Assembly (NCBI RefSeq): GCF_003143935.1
Contig: NZ_QFRX01000001.1
Coordinates: forward strand, 3,632,162-3,696,161
Reading direction: 5' to 3'
Length of the DNA: 64,000 bases
Origin: Streptomyces sp. Act143
GTDB lineage: Bacteria; Actinomycetota; Actinomycetes; Streptomycetales; Streptomycetaceae
Positions 25,941-34,919 of the stretch are shown piece after piece. Each line of letters starts with the position of its first letter. Positions within the stretch are counted from its first letter, which is position 1. The notes under the pieces are model-generated. The model had not been told where the DNA came from. It searched no databases and worked only from the letters and a program-made list of their open reading frames with translations. Position numbers and translations under genes: made by a program.

Positions 25941-26857
25941 TAGCGGTCACTCCCCGCGGTCGCGTCGGCCAGGGCTGCGGAGCCACCGACGATCTCGCTG
26001 ATTTCCTGGGTGATTTCGGCCTGGCGGGCCGCGTTGGCAAGTCGGGAGAGCGTGGTGATGAGCTCTCCGGCGTTGTCGGTGGCCGACTTCATCGCGCGGC
26101 GCGTGGCGGCGTGCTTGGAGGCAGCCGACTGGAGCAGCGCGTTGTAGATACGGCTTTCGACGTAGCGCGGCAGCAGGGCGTCGAGGACGTCCTCCGCCGA
26201 CGGCTCGAAGTCGAACAGCGGAAGGATCTCGCCCTTGGGGGCTGCTTCCTTCGCGACCTCGTCGAGGCTGAGCGGCAGCAGTCGGGAGTCGATTGCCGTC
26301 TGCGTCATCATCGAGACGAACTCGGTGTAGACGATGTGGAGTTCGTCCACGCCGCCGTCCGCCGTCTCCTTCTCGATGGCCTCGATCAGCGGACCCGCGA
26401 CCTTCTTCGCGTCCGCGTAGCTGGGCTCGTCGGTGAAGCCCGACCACGACTCCGCGACCTTGCGCTCGCGGAAGTTGTAGTGGGCCAGACCGCGCCGGCC
26501 GACGATGTACGTGTCGACCTGCTTGCCCTCGGCCTCAAGACGCGCGGTGAGCAGCTCCGCGGCCTTGATGGCGTTGGAGTTGAAGGCACCGGCGAGACCA
26601 CGGTCGCTCGTCAGGAGCAGCACCGCGGACCGCGTGACCGTCTCGGCCTGCGTGGTCAGCGGGTGCTTCGTGTTCGAGCCGGTACCCACCGCCGTGACCG
26701 CGCGGGTGAGCTCGGTCGCGTACGGCGTGGAGGCCGCCACCTTGCGCTGCGCCTTGACGACACGCGAGGCGGCGATCATCTCCATCGCCTTGGTGATCTT
26801 CTTGGTCGCGGTGACGGATCGGATGCGACGCTTGTAGACCCGGAGCTGGGCTCCCAT
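25940..26857 (-). CDS. atpG: ATP synthase gamma subunit
   Basis: This 305-residue subunit is the rotating central stalk. The N-terminal coiled coil (MGAQLRVYKRRIRSVTATKKIT) and the C-terminal helix (AMKSATDNAGELI, then ITQEISEIVGGSAAL) are diagnostic. Length is normal for actinobacteria. It sits between atpA (21 bases upstream) and atpD (1-base overlap). Confidence 0.97.
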   Translation of the reverse strand: MGAQLRVYKRRIRSVTATKKITKAMEMIAASRVVKAQRKVAASTPYATELTRAVTAVGTGSNTKHPLTTQAETVTRSAVLLLTSDRGLAGAFNSNAIKAAELLTARLEAEGKQVDTYIVGRRGLAHYNFRERKVAESWSGFTDEPSYADAKKVAGPLIEAIEKETADGGVDELHIVYTEFVSMMTQTAIDSRLLPLSLDEVAKEAAPKGEILPLFDFEPSAEDVLDALLPRYVESRIYNALLQSAASKHAATRRAMKSATDNAGELITTLSRLANAARQAEITQEISEIVGGSAALADATAGSDR

Positions 26858-26878
26858 GAGTCAGGTCCCTTCCTTACG

Positions 26879-28468
26879 TCACTTGGCGGCGGCCGGGGCG
26901 TCCTCGCCGAGAAGCTTGCCGTCCGAGGTCTCGAACTGCTTCTTGAAGTCGGCGATCGCGTCGGCAACAGCGGTGAGGGTGTCGTCCGACAGCTTGCCGC
27001 CCTCGCGGATGGAGGTCATGAGGCCCTGCTCCTTGCGGTGCAGGTACTCCAGGAGCTCCTTCTCGAAGCGGCGGATGTCGGCGACCGGGACGTCGTCCAT
27101 CTTGCCGGTGGTGCCGGCCCAGACGGAGACGACCTGGTCCTCGGTGGACATCGGCTGGTACTGAGCCTGCTTGAGCAGCTCGACCATGCGCTGACCGCGC
27201 TCCAGCTGCGCCTTCGACGCGGCGTCCAGGTCGGAACCGAAGGCGGCGAACGCCTCCAGCTCACGGAACTGGGCGAGGTCCACGCGCAGACGGCCGGAGA
27301 CCTGCTTCATCGCCTTGTGCTGCGCGGAACCACCGACTCGGGAGACGGAGATACCGACGTTCAGCGCGGGGCGCTGACCGGCGTTGAACAGGTCCGACTC
27401 CAGGAAGCACTGGCCGTCGGTGATGGAGATGACGTTGGTCGGGATGAACGCCGAGACGTCGTTGGCCTTGGTCTCGACGATCGGCAGACCGGTCATCGAG
27501 CCGGCGCCCATGTCGTCGGAGAGCTTGGCGCAGCGCTCCAGCAGACGGGAGTGCAGGTAGAAGACGTCACCCGGGTAGGCCTCACGGCCCGGCGGGCGGC
27601 GCAGCAGCAGGGACACGGCGCGGTAGGCGTCGGCCTGCTTCGACAGGTCGTCGAAGATGATGAGGACGTGCTTGCCCTCGTACATCCACTGCTGGCCGAT
27701 GGCCGAACCGGTGTACGGCGCCAGGTACTTGAAGCCGGCCGGGTCGGACGCCGGGGCGGCGACGATGGTCGTGTACTCCAGCGCGCCGTTCTCCTCCAGC
27801 GCGCGGCGGACCGACGCGATGGTGGAGCCCTTCTGGCCGATGGCGACGTAGATGCAGCGGACCTGCTTGTTCACGTCGCCCGAGCGCCAGTTGTCGCGCT
27901 GGTTGATGATCGTGTCGACGGCCAGGGCGGTCTTGCCGGTCTGACGGTCACCGATGATCAGCTGACGCTGGCCACGGCCGATCGGGGTCATCGCGTCGAC
28001 GGCCTTGTAGCCGGTCTCCATCGGCTCGTGCACCGACTTGCGCTGCATGACCGTGGGGGCCTGCAGCTCGAGGGCGCGGCGGCCGGACGTCTCGATCTCG
28101 CCGAGGCCGTCGATCGGGTTGCCGAGCGGGTCGACGACGCGGCCGAGGTAGCCCTCGCCGACGGCCACGGAGAGGACCTCACCGGTGCGCGTGACCGGCT
28201 GACCCTCCTCGATGCCGCTGAACTCACCGAGGACGATGGCGCCGATCTCGCGCTCTTCCAGGTTGAGCGCGAGGCCGAGGGTGCCGTCCTCGAACTTCAG
28301 CAGTTCGTTGGCCATGGCCGAGGGCAGACCCTCGACCTTCGCGATGCCGTCGCCGGCAAGGGTGACCGTACCGACCTCCTCGCGCGAGGCCGCGTCCGGC
28401 TTGTACGACTGGACGAAGTTCTCCAGCGCGTCCCGGATCTCCTCCGGCCGGATCGTGAGCTCCGCCAT
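26879..28468 (-). CDS. atpA: ATP synthase alpha subunit
   Basis: This 529-residue non-catalytic nucleotide-binding subunit of F1 has the P-loop GDRQTGKT, the VGISVSRVGGSAQ segment and the C-terminal helical domain. ATG 28468 gives the family start MAELTIRPEEIRDAL with an AGGAG-type site upstream; the frame is open further 5' but that part is a non-coding GC-rich repeat region. Confidence 0.98.
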   Translation of the reverse strand: MAELTIRPEEIRDALENFVQSYKPDAASREEVGTVTLAGDGIAKVEGLPSAMANELLKFEDGTLGLALNLEEREIGAIVLGEFSGIEEGQPVTRTGEVLSVAVGEGYLGRVVDPLGNPIDGLGEIETSGRRALELQAPTVMQRKSVHEPMETGYKAVDAMTPIGRGQRQLIIGDRQTGKTALAVDTIINQRDNWRSGDVNKQVRCIYVAIGQKGSTIASVRRALEENGALEYTTIVAAPASDPAGFKYLAPYTGSAIGQQWMYEGKHVLIIFDDLSKQADAYRAVSLLLRRPPGREAYPGDVFYLHSRLLERCAKLSDDMGAGSMTGLPIVETKANDVSAFIPTNVISITDGQCFLESDLFNAGQRPALNVGISVSRVGGSAQHKAMKQVSGRLRVDLAQFRELEAFAAFGSDLDAASKAQLERGQRMVELLKQAQYQPMSTEDQVVSVWAGTTGKMDDVPVADIRRFEKELLEYLHRKEQGLMTSIREGGKLSDDTLTAVADAIADFKKQFETSDGKLLGEDAPAAAK

Positions 28469-28510
28469 CTGGGTTCCCTGCTCTCCTTGTTGGGCCCGAA
28501 GTTTCACTTT

Positions 28511-28533
28511 GGGGGTCTGGGGGCGACCCCCAG
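28511..28533. repeat. GGGGGTCTGGGGGCGACCCCC element, copy 1
   Basis: It contains a 7-bp hairpin (CTGGGGG and CCCCCAG over CGA) preceded by another G-run and lies 43 bases upstream of the atpA start. A close relative occurs at 37133-37157. I recall similar elements being scattered in many Streptomyces genomes. Confidence 0.6.
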
Positions 28534-28594
28534 GATTCTTCATGTACGGCCCAACCAGGGCCGTCGTAAGTACGTACTGCTATGAAGTTGCTGC

Positions 28595-29410
28595 TCAGCC
28601 CGCCAGGCGGCGGCCGGCGTCCTCGATGCGGTCCGCGATGGAGCCGTTGATGACCTCGTCGCCGACCTGCACCCGGATACCGCCGAGGACCTCGGGGTCC
28701 ACGTCGATGTTCAGGTGGACCTGGTGGCCGTAGAGCTTCCCGAGCGCGGCGCCCAGGCGCTGCTTCTGGGTGTCGCTCAGCGGGACCGCCGAGGTGACGA
28801 CGGCGACCAGGCGGTTGCGACGGTCCGCGGCGAGCTTGGACAGGGACTCCAGTCCCGCTTCCAGGCTACGTCCCCGCGGCGCGGTCACAAGACGCGTCAC
28901 CAGGCGCTCGGTGGTCGCGTGGGCACGGCCGCCGAGCAGGCTGCGCAGCAGCTCGCCCTTGGCCGAACCGGTCGCGGCGCGGTCGGTCAGCGCGGCCCGC
29001 AGCTCGGTGTTCGAGGAGACAATCCGGCCGAACCGGAACAGCTCGTCCTCCACGTCGTCGAGCGCTCCGGCCCGCTGCGCGGCCGTGAGGTCGGCGAGGT
29101 TCGCCAGCTCCTCCAGGGCGTCCACCAGGTCGCGCGACTGCGACCAGCGGGAGCGCACCATGCCGGACACGAGGTCGGCGGTCTCGCCGCCGACCTGGCC
29201 ACCGAGGAGACGCTGGGCCAGCTCGGCCTTGGCCTCGCCGGCCTGCGCCGGGTCGGTCAGGACCCGACGCAGCGACACCTCGCGGTCGAGCAGCGCGGTG
29301 ACGGCGGCCAGCTCTTCGGCGAGCGTGCCGGCGTTCACGGACGTGTTGTCCGTCAGCGCGTCAAGACGCTCACGTGCGGCTGCCAGGGCCTCGCGGCTCG
29401 CTCCGTTCAT
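28595..29410 (-). CDS. atpH: ATP synthase delta subunit
   Basis: This 271-residue protein links F1 to the b-subunit stalk. It is about 90 residues longer than the E. coli subunit, as in other actinobacteria; the conserved delta domain is in the C-terminal part (TSAVPLSDTQKQRLGAAL, then LNIDVDPEVLGGIRVQVGD). The ATG overlaps the atpF stop by 4 bases (29407-29410), indicating coupling. Confidence 0.95.
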   Translation of the reverse strand: MNGASREALAAARERLDALTDNTSVNAGTLAEELAAVTALLDREVSLRRVLTDPAQAGEAKAELAQRLLGGQVGGETADLVSGMVRSRWSQSRDLVDALEELANLADLTAAQRAGALDDVEDELFRFGRIVSSNTELRAALTDRAATGSAKGELLRSLLGGRAHATTERLVTRLVTAPRGRSLEAGLESLSKLAADRRNRLVAVVTSAVPLSDTQKQRLGAALGKLYGHQVHLNIDVDPEVLGGIRVQVGDEVINGSIADRIEDAGRRLAG

Positions 29411-29961
29411 CGAGCCGCCTCAGCCTTCTCCTCGAGCTCGTCGAGGAAGCGGTCGATCACGCGGGACTGCCGGGCGTGGTCCTCGAGGGACTCGCCGACG
29501 AGCTTGCCGGCCAGGTCGGTGGCGAGCTTGCCGACGTCCTGGCGCAGCGCCTGCGAGGCGGCCTTGCGGTCGGCCTCGATCTGGGCGTGCCCGGCGGCGA
29601 TGATCTCCTCGCGCTGCCGCTGGCCTTCCGCGCGCATCTCGGCGATGAGCGTGGCGCCCTGCTCCTGCGCCTCCTGGCGCAGCCGCGCAGCCTCGTGACG
29701 GGCCTCGGCGAGCTGGGCCTTGTACTGCTCAAGGACGCTCTGGGCCTCGGTCTGGGCGGCCTCGGCCTTCTCGATACCGCCCTCGATGGCCTCGCGCCGC
29801 TCTTCCAGAACCTTGTTGATGGTCGGGAGGAGCTTCTTGGCGAGGAAGCCGAAGACGATGACGAAAGCGATGAGGCCGATGACAACTTCCGGCCACGGCG
29901 GAACGAGGGGGTTTTCCTTGTGCCCCTCTTCAGCCGCCAGGAAAACCAGGGCGGATGTCAC
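29407..29961 (-). CDS. atpF: ATP synthase b subunit
   Basis: This 184-residue subunit has one N-terminal transmembrane segment (about residues 26-46, VVIGLIAFVIVFGFLAKKLL) and a long Ala/Glu/Arg coiled coil forming the peripheral stalk. Unlike mycobacteria, delta and b are separate genes here. Confidence 0.95.
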   Translation of the reverse strand: MTSALVFLAAEEGHKENPLVPPWPEVVIGLIAFVIVFGFLAKKLLPTINKVLEERREAIEGGIEKAEAAQTEAQSVLEQYKAQLAEARHEAARLRQEAQEQGATLIAEMRAEGQRQREEIIAAGHAQIEADRKAASQALRQDVGKLATDLAGKLVGESLEDHARQSRVIDRFLDELEEKAEAAR

Positions 29962-30003
29962 ATCAGTGCCTTTCGTCGAAAGGGTCGGTCGTGAGAGTTC
30001 GTC

Positions 30004-30228
30004 TTAGTAGACGAACGGCATGACCAGACCGATGAGGGCGAGCGCCTCACAGAAGGCGAAGCCGAGGATCTGGTTGGCGCGGATCAGACCGGCGGCCTCG
30101 GGCTGGCGGGCGAGAGCCTGGGTGCCGTTACCGAAGATGATGCCGACGCCGACGCCCGGGCCGATCGCCGCGAGGCCGTAGCCGATGGAGCCGAGGTTGC
30201 CGTCGACCGCAGCGAGCATCTGGGACAT
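30004..30228 (-). CDS. atpE: ATP synthase c subunit
   Basis: This 74-residue hairpin of two membrane helices forms the rotor ring. The Gly-rich first helix contains GPGVGVGIIFG, and the proton-binding glutamate lies in FAFCEALALIGLV. The polar loop has RQPEAAG. Length is typical. The coordinate span includes the stop. Confidence 0.97.
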   Translation of the reverse strand: MSQMLAAVDGNLGSIGYGLAAIGPGVGVGIIFGNGTQALARQPEAAGLIRANQILGFAFCEALALIGLVMPFVY

Positions 30229-30306
30229 GCCAGTTCTTCCTTCTCTTTACGTGACCGGTGGGGGTTGGCCACCGGATGTCTCTGGGGGTGTGGCAGGGGG
30301 CGGTGC

Positions 30307-31137
30307 TCAGTGGTGCTCGGCGAGCGCGCCCTGGATGAAGGTGCAGGTCAGGAGGACGAAGACGTACGCCTGCACCGCCTGGATGAAGAGCTCGAAGGCC
30401 GTCATCACGATGACCATCACGAAGGAGACGGCCGAGTAGGCGATGCCGATGCCGTTGAGCATGTACCAGCTGGCGATCGTGAAGAGCAGCAGCAGGGTGT
30501 GGCCGGCGAACATGTTCGCGAAGAGTCGCACCGCGTGTGTGAACGGGCGGACGATCAGGTTCGAGGCGAACTCGATGGTCATGGAGAGCGGGAGAACCGC
30601 GCCCAGCGACTTGTCGTAGCCGGTGAAGTTCTTGAAGGCACCCACGACGCCGTGCCGCTTGAAGGTCAGCGAGACCCACAGGACGTACACGATCAGGGCC
30701 AGGACCAGCGGGTAGGCGATGATCGACGTCACCGGGAAGGCGGCGACGGGAACGATCGACCAGAGGTTCATCATCCAGATGAAGAAGAACAGGGAGACGG
30801 CGAGCGGTACGTACTTCTCGCCTTCCTTCTTGCCGATCGTCTCGTAGACGATGCCGCGGCGTACGAAGTCGTAGCCGGCCTCGGCGACCATCTGGAGCTT
30901 GCCGGGCACGAGCTTCGGCCGGGCGAAAGCGGCCCAGAAGAAGCCCACGATGATGACGGAGCCGACAAGCGCCAGCAGCATCGGCTTGTTGAAGTAGAAG
31001 CCGTTGCCGTCCGCGTCGCCCAGGAGCGGCTCGAACAGGAACGAGTGGAGGCCCGGGGCGACCGTGTCGAAGCCACACCCGTCGAACAGGTGACAGCTCG
31101 TGTCGAAAGCGAGCGTCTGCGTCGGGTCAGCACTCAC
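30307..31137 (-). CDS. atpB: ATP synthase a subunit
   Basis: This 276-residue integral membrane subunit forms the proton channels. The conserved segment SNLIVRPFTHAVRLFANMFA contains the essential arginine facing the c ring. I chose the GTG at 31137 (MSADPTQTLAF) because AAGGAG lies exactly 6 bases upstream and the family starts there; upstream ATG 31152 would place that site inside the gene. Confidence 0.94.
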   Translation of the reverse strand: MSADPTQTLAFDTSCHLFDGCGFDTVAPGLHSFLFEPLLGDADGNGFYFNKPMLLALVGSVIIVGFFWAAFARPKLVPGKLQMVAEAGYDFVRRGIVYETIGKKEGEKYVPLAVSLFFFIWMMNLWSIVPVAAFPVTSIIAYPLVLALIVYVLWVSLTFKRHGVVGAFKNFTGYDKSLGAVLPLSMTIEFASNLIVRPFTHAVRLFANMFAGHTLLLLFTIASWYMLNGIGIAYSAVSFVMVIVMTAFELFIQAVQAYVFVLLTCTFIQGALAEHH

Positions 31138-31368
31138 CGCGGGCTCCTTCATCGTGGCGCATAGGTACGGCAACCTCGTTGTGTCGGCGCGGCGCAGGGC
31201 CGCGGTTCGGCACGGGACTGGTGTTACGGATGTGGGGGCGGCTGGGGGGCATCTCGCCTCGCGAGTGAGATTGAGCAGGCGTCAGCTCAGATGCCCGCGC
31301 CCGCGATGCCGCAGTTGGCACCGGACGATAGCAGGACTTCTCGTGCGCCTTTATCCCGCCCCTACCCC

Positions 31369-31800
31369 TCACGACGAGTGCCCCGATTTTTCGGGCTTGT
31401 TACCCGAATCGGGTTCGACGTAGAGGATCTTGGACTTCATGTGGGCACGCGTCTGTGCGGCGATCCACGCGAGGGTGCCGGCGACGAGAGTCAGTGCGAA
31501 AGCCTTGGGGTTGAACAACGTCGTGTTCTTGAAAGCCGCGACGAACACGAACAGCAGCAGGATCTGAGCCGCGTAGAGCATCAGGCCCATCGCCTGGAAC
31601 AAGTGCGGAAGCGATTTGGCAGTGCGCTGCAGTACGTAAAGACCGATTCCCATGAACAGGATCACGATCAGCGTCGCGACGCCCGCCCCGATCGCCCCTT
31701 TACCGCCGGCGACCACACCACTGACGACGGCGGCAATCGCGCCGACGGCAGCTGTGGGCACAGCGGCCTGGGCCAGGATCCGGACGTCGTTGGACGGCAT
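31369..31800 (-). CDS. atpI: ATP synthase protein I
   Basis: This 143-residue protein has about four transmembrane segments and assists assembly of the c ring. ATG 31800 (MPSNDVRILAQAAVP) was chosen: GGAG is 9 bases upstream, while the longer start at 31842 has no site. It is the first gene of the atp operon, 231 bases before atpB. Confidence 0.88.
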   Translation of the reverse strand: MPSNDVRILAQAAVPTAAVGAIAAVVSGVVAGGKGAIGAGVATLIVILFMGIGLYVLQRTAKSLPHLFQAMGLMLYAAQILLLFVFVAAFKNTTLFNPKAFALTLVAGTLAWIAAQTRAHMKSKILYVEPDSGNKPEKSGHSS

Positions 31801-32111
31801 GGCGGCAACTCCGCTTTCAACGGGGGGAAGGGGTGTCGTCATGGACGAGCGTAGTCCCGGGCTGAGAGGGAACCTCACACCAATGGACCGTCGCACTACG
31901 GTCCTTCGGCTCTATCCCGGGTTCTCGTGAACCGTATCACAAACTATTTGATGAGGTCTTTACCTGGTTGGTGTGCTTGCTGTCACACATGAGAGTGACA
32001 GTGCGCGTCTGTGCAGAAACGCAACCAACATGTCTGGTATTGGGGCGCTTTGCACCCCCAACCCACTCCCACGACTTGGCAATGCTCTAGTCAGATTCTT
32101 ACCTTGCCGCG
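31801..32111. other. 311-base gap upstream of the atp operon
   Basis: This should hold the main atp promoter on the minus strand. It is noticeably AT-richer than the surroundings (31930-32050). It contains a 7-bp dyad at 31980-32001. I see no convincing -35/-10 pair and no small gene. Confidence 0.5.
31980..32001. promoter_or_regulatory. Dyad in the atp promoter region
   Basis: CTGTCAC (31980-31986) and GTGACAG (31995-32001) are perfect inverted arms around 8 bases. The size suits a dimeric regulator. No candidate regulator gene is adjacent. Confidence 0.45.
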
Positions 32112-33446
32112 TCAGCGCGACGACTCCGCTTTCCGCCGGTCCAGAAAGCGCGAACGGGCGCCGATGGCGGTCGCCCCGTTGACGCCGGGAACGCCGACGG
32201 CGACCGGAGTGCGCTCTTCCTCCTCCGTCGCGGGAGCCAGGGGCTCGGCGGCGGGCACGGATTCCGCAACGGCCTTGCGGCGACGGCGGTAACGGGGCGG
32301 CACGAGGGCCTGCGCCCACATCGGCACCCGCGGCGTGAAGCGCGGCAGCAGCAACAGCAGCAGCCCGATCGCGGAGAGGAACACGACACCCAGCACGATC
32401 CACATGGACGCCGAGTTGACCGAGTAGGCGAGCGCGCCGAACGCGATCAGCGCCGACCAGAAGTACATGATCAGGACGGCCCGGCTGTGCGAGTGCCCGA
32501 TCTCCAGCAGCCGGTGGTGCAGATGCCCGCGGTCGGCGGCGAACGGCGACTGACCGCGCCAGGTGCGGCGCACGATGGCGAGCACCAGGTCGGCGGCCGG
32601 GATCGCGATGATGGTCAGCGGCAGCAGCAGCGGGATGTAGACCGGCACCGTCTGGTGCACGGCCGCCTTCTCGGACCCGGCGAACAGCTTCAGCGCGTCC
32701 GGGTCGACCTGCCCCGTGATGGAGATCGCGCCCGCGGCCAGCACCAGCCCGATCAGCATCGAGCCCGAGTCGCCCATGAAGATCCGCGCGGGGTGCATGT
32801 TGTGCGGCAGGAAGCCCAGGCACATGCCCATCAGGATCGCCGAGAACAGCGTCGCCGGGGCGGCGGCCTCGATGCCGTACGACACCCACACGCGGTAGGC
32901 GTAGAGGAAGAACGCGGCCGACGCGATGCACACCATTCCCGCGGCGAGGCCGTCTAGGCCGTCCACGAAGTTGACGGCGTTGATGGTGATGACGACCAGC
33001 GCCACCGTCAGCAGGGTGCCCTGCCACTGGGTCAGCGCGACCGAGCCGACGCCCGGGATCGGCAGCCACAGGATCGTCAGACCCTGCATGACCATCACGC
33101 CGGCGGCGATCATCTGCCCGCCGAGCTTGATCAGGGCGTCGATCTCGAACTTGTCGTCCAGCACGCCGATCAGCCAGATCAGGGCGGCGCCGGAGAGCAG
33201 CGCCCGCGGCTCGTTGGACTGGGAGAAGACCCCGTTGAGGTTGGTGAGGTGATCGGCGACCAGGAGCCCGGCGCACAGGCCGAAGAACATGGCGATACCG
33301 CCGAGCCGCGGAGTCGGTTCCCGGTGCACGTCACGGGCCCTGATCTCCGGCATCGCTCCGGCCACGATCGCGAACTTCCGCACCGGCCCTGTCAGCAGAT
33401 ACGTCACCGCGGCCGTGATGCAGAGCGTCAGCAGGTATTCACGCAC
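32112..33446 (-). CDS. MraY/WecA-family glycosyl-1-phosphate transferase
   Basis: This 444-residue membrane enzyme transfers a sugar-1-phosphate (usually GlcNAc-1-P) to undecaprenyl phosphate, the first step of wall teichoic acid or polysaccharide synthesis. Motifs are the Asp-rich VREPTPRLGGIAM-type loop (HREPTPRLGG), NAVNFVDGLDGLAAG, ARIFMGDSGSM and the HHRL motif in RGHLHHRLLEIGHS. About ten membrane segments, then a cytoplasmic tail of some 90 residues. The start is taken as GTG 33446 with GGGGAAG nearby. It resembles TagO/WecA more than MraY. Confidence 0.88.
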   Translation of the reverse strand: MREYLLTLCITAAVTYLLTGPVRKFAIVAGAMPEIRARDVHREPTPRLGGIAMFFGLCAGLLVADHLTNLNGVFSQSNEPRALLSGAALIWLIGVLDDKFEIDALIKLGGQMIAAGVMVMQGLTILWLPIPGVGSVALTQWQGTLLTVALVVITINAVNFVDGLDGLAAGMVCIASAAFFLYAYRVWVSYGIEAAAPATLFSAILMGMCLGFLPHNMHPARIFMGDSGSMLIGLVLAAGAISITGQVDPDALKLFAGSEKAAVHQTVPVYIPLLLPLTIIAIPAADLVLAIVRRTWRGQSPFAADRGHLHHRLLEIGHSHSRAVLIMYFWSALIAFGALAYSVNSASMWIVLGVVFLSAIGLLLLLLPRFTPRVPMWAQALVPPRYRRRRKAVAESVPAAEPLAPATEEEERTPVAVGVPGVNGATAIGARSRFLDRRKAESSR

Positions 33447-33608
33447 GGGCTTCCCCACAGGTCTCGCTGGCCATCTCAGCCCCACACCCTAGCGACGGAC
33501 GCATATGGTTGGGGACTTCCGGGTAGCGACGATGGTTGCACGTGTGGCTGTGCACCCGGGTGTCAACCAGGTGTACGACGGGATCGACGGGGGTGCGCCT
33601 ACCCCGTA

Positions 33609-34850
33609 TCAGGCCGGATACGGCGGAAATCTGCCCGCCAGCTCCCGCACTTCTTCACGGGCCTTCAGCCCCTCGGTCTCCCCGCGCAGCACCCCCGCGA
33701 GCAGGGCGGCGATGCCCGCCATCTCCTCCTCCCCCATGCCCTGCGTGGTCACGGCGGCGGTCCCCAGCCGCAGGCCACGGGCGTCCCCGTGCGGCAGCAC
33801 ACAGCAGTCGAGGACCATCCCGGCCGCCGCCAGCCGCCCCCGCGCCGTGCGCCCGTCGACGCCGAGCGGCGCCGGGTCGACGGTGAGCAGATGGGTGTCC
33901 GTGCCGCCGGTGGTGACGACACACCCCTCGGCGGCCAGGCCCGCCGCGAGAACCCTCGCATTGGCGACCACCTGATGGGCGTACGCGGTGAACGCCGGTG
34001 TTGCCGCCTCGCCGAACGCGACGGCCTTGGCGGCGATGGTGTGCATCTGCGCACCGCCCTGGGTGAACGGGAAGACGGCCCGGTCGACCCGCTCGGCCAG
34101 TTCCGCACCGCACAGGATCATCCCGCCGCGGGGCCCGCGCAGCACCTTGTGCGTCGTCGCGCACACGACATCGGCGTACGGCACCGGACTGGGCGCCGCT
34201 CCCCCGGCGACGAGCCCGATGGGGTGGGCGGCGTCGGCGATCAGATAGGCGCCCACCTCGTCGGCGACCTCGCGGAAGAAGGCGTAGTCGATGTGGCGGG
34301 GGTAGGCGATGGACCCGCACACGACGGCCTTGGGCCGGTGATTGCGGGCGAGGGTCCGCACCTGCTCGTGATCGATGAGCCCGGTCTCGGCGTCCACCCC
34401 GTACCCGACGAAGTCGAACCAGCGGCCGGAGAAGTTCGCCGGCGACCCGTGCGTGAGGTGCCCGCCGTACGGCAGCCCGAGGGCGAGGACGGTGTCACCG
34501 GGCCGCAGCAGGGCGGCGTACGCGGCGAGTACGGCCGACGACCCCGAATGGGACTGCACGTTCGCGTGCTCGGCCCCGAACAGCGCCTTCGCCCGGTCCA
34601 CGGCCAGCCGCTCGGCGACGTCCACGATCTCGCAGCCGCCGTGATGCCGGGCGCCCGGGTAGCCCTCGGCGTACTTGTTGGCCAGCGGCGAGCCCAGGGC
34701 GGCCAGCACGGCCGGCGAGGTGAAGTTCTCGGCCGCGATGAGCTGCAGCGACGTCGACTGCCGCTGGAGCTCACCGAGCAGGATCTCGGCCAGCTCGGGA
34801 TCCTGCCGCCGCAGGACGTCGGCGGTCTCGGGCGCATGGGTGACCGACAT
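33609..34850 (-). CDS. glyA: Serine hydroxymethyltransferase family protein
   Basis: This 413-residue PLP enzyme converts serine and tetrahydrofolate to glycine and methylene-tetrahydrofolate. It shows LQLIAAENFTSPAVLAALGS at the N-terminus, ADAAHPIGLVAGG and the PLP lysine K235 in ATTHKVLRGPRGG. It lacks some residues conserved in the main GlyA (for example THK-V instead of THKT), and streptomycetes have a second, canonical copy, so this may be the secondary paralogue with altered specificity. Two genes downstream of the phosphatase-like gene in the same direction. Confidence 0.85.
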   Translation of the reverse strand: MSVTHAPETADVLRRQDPELAEILLGELQRQSTSLQLIAAENFTSPAVLAALGSPLANKYAEGYPGARHHGGCEIVDVAERLAVDRAKALFGAEHANVQSHSGSSAVLAAYAALLRPGDTVLALGLPYGGHLTHGSPANFSGRWFDFVGYGVDAETGLIDHEQVRTLARNHRPKAVVCGSIAYPRHIDYAFFREVADEVGAYLIADAAHPIGLVAGGAAPSPVPYADVVCATTHKVLRGPRGGMILCGAELAERVDRAVFPFTQGGAQMHTIAAKAVAFGEAATPAFTAYAHQVVANARVLAAGLAAEGCVVTTGGTDTHLLTVDPAPLGVDGRTARGRLAAAGMVLDCCVLPHGDARGLRLGTAAVTTQGMGEEEMAGIAALLAGVLRGETEGLKAREEVRELAGRFPPYPA

Positions 34851-34919
34851 GGTGGACTCCGGGGCGTCGACGATGACGTACGACCAATGTAGGCCCGGTG
34901 CTCCCGAGGTGCTCGGCCG

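Noticed and set aside
26111..28585. An 824-residue plus-strand open frame across atpG and atpA
   Set aside because: It is the mirror of the minus-strand atp genes, caused by high GC at third positions. It has no ribosome-binding site and its composition is repetitive Leu/Val/Arg.
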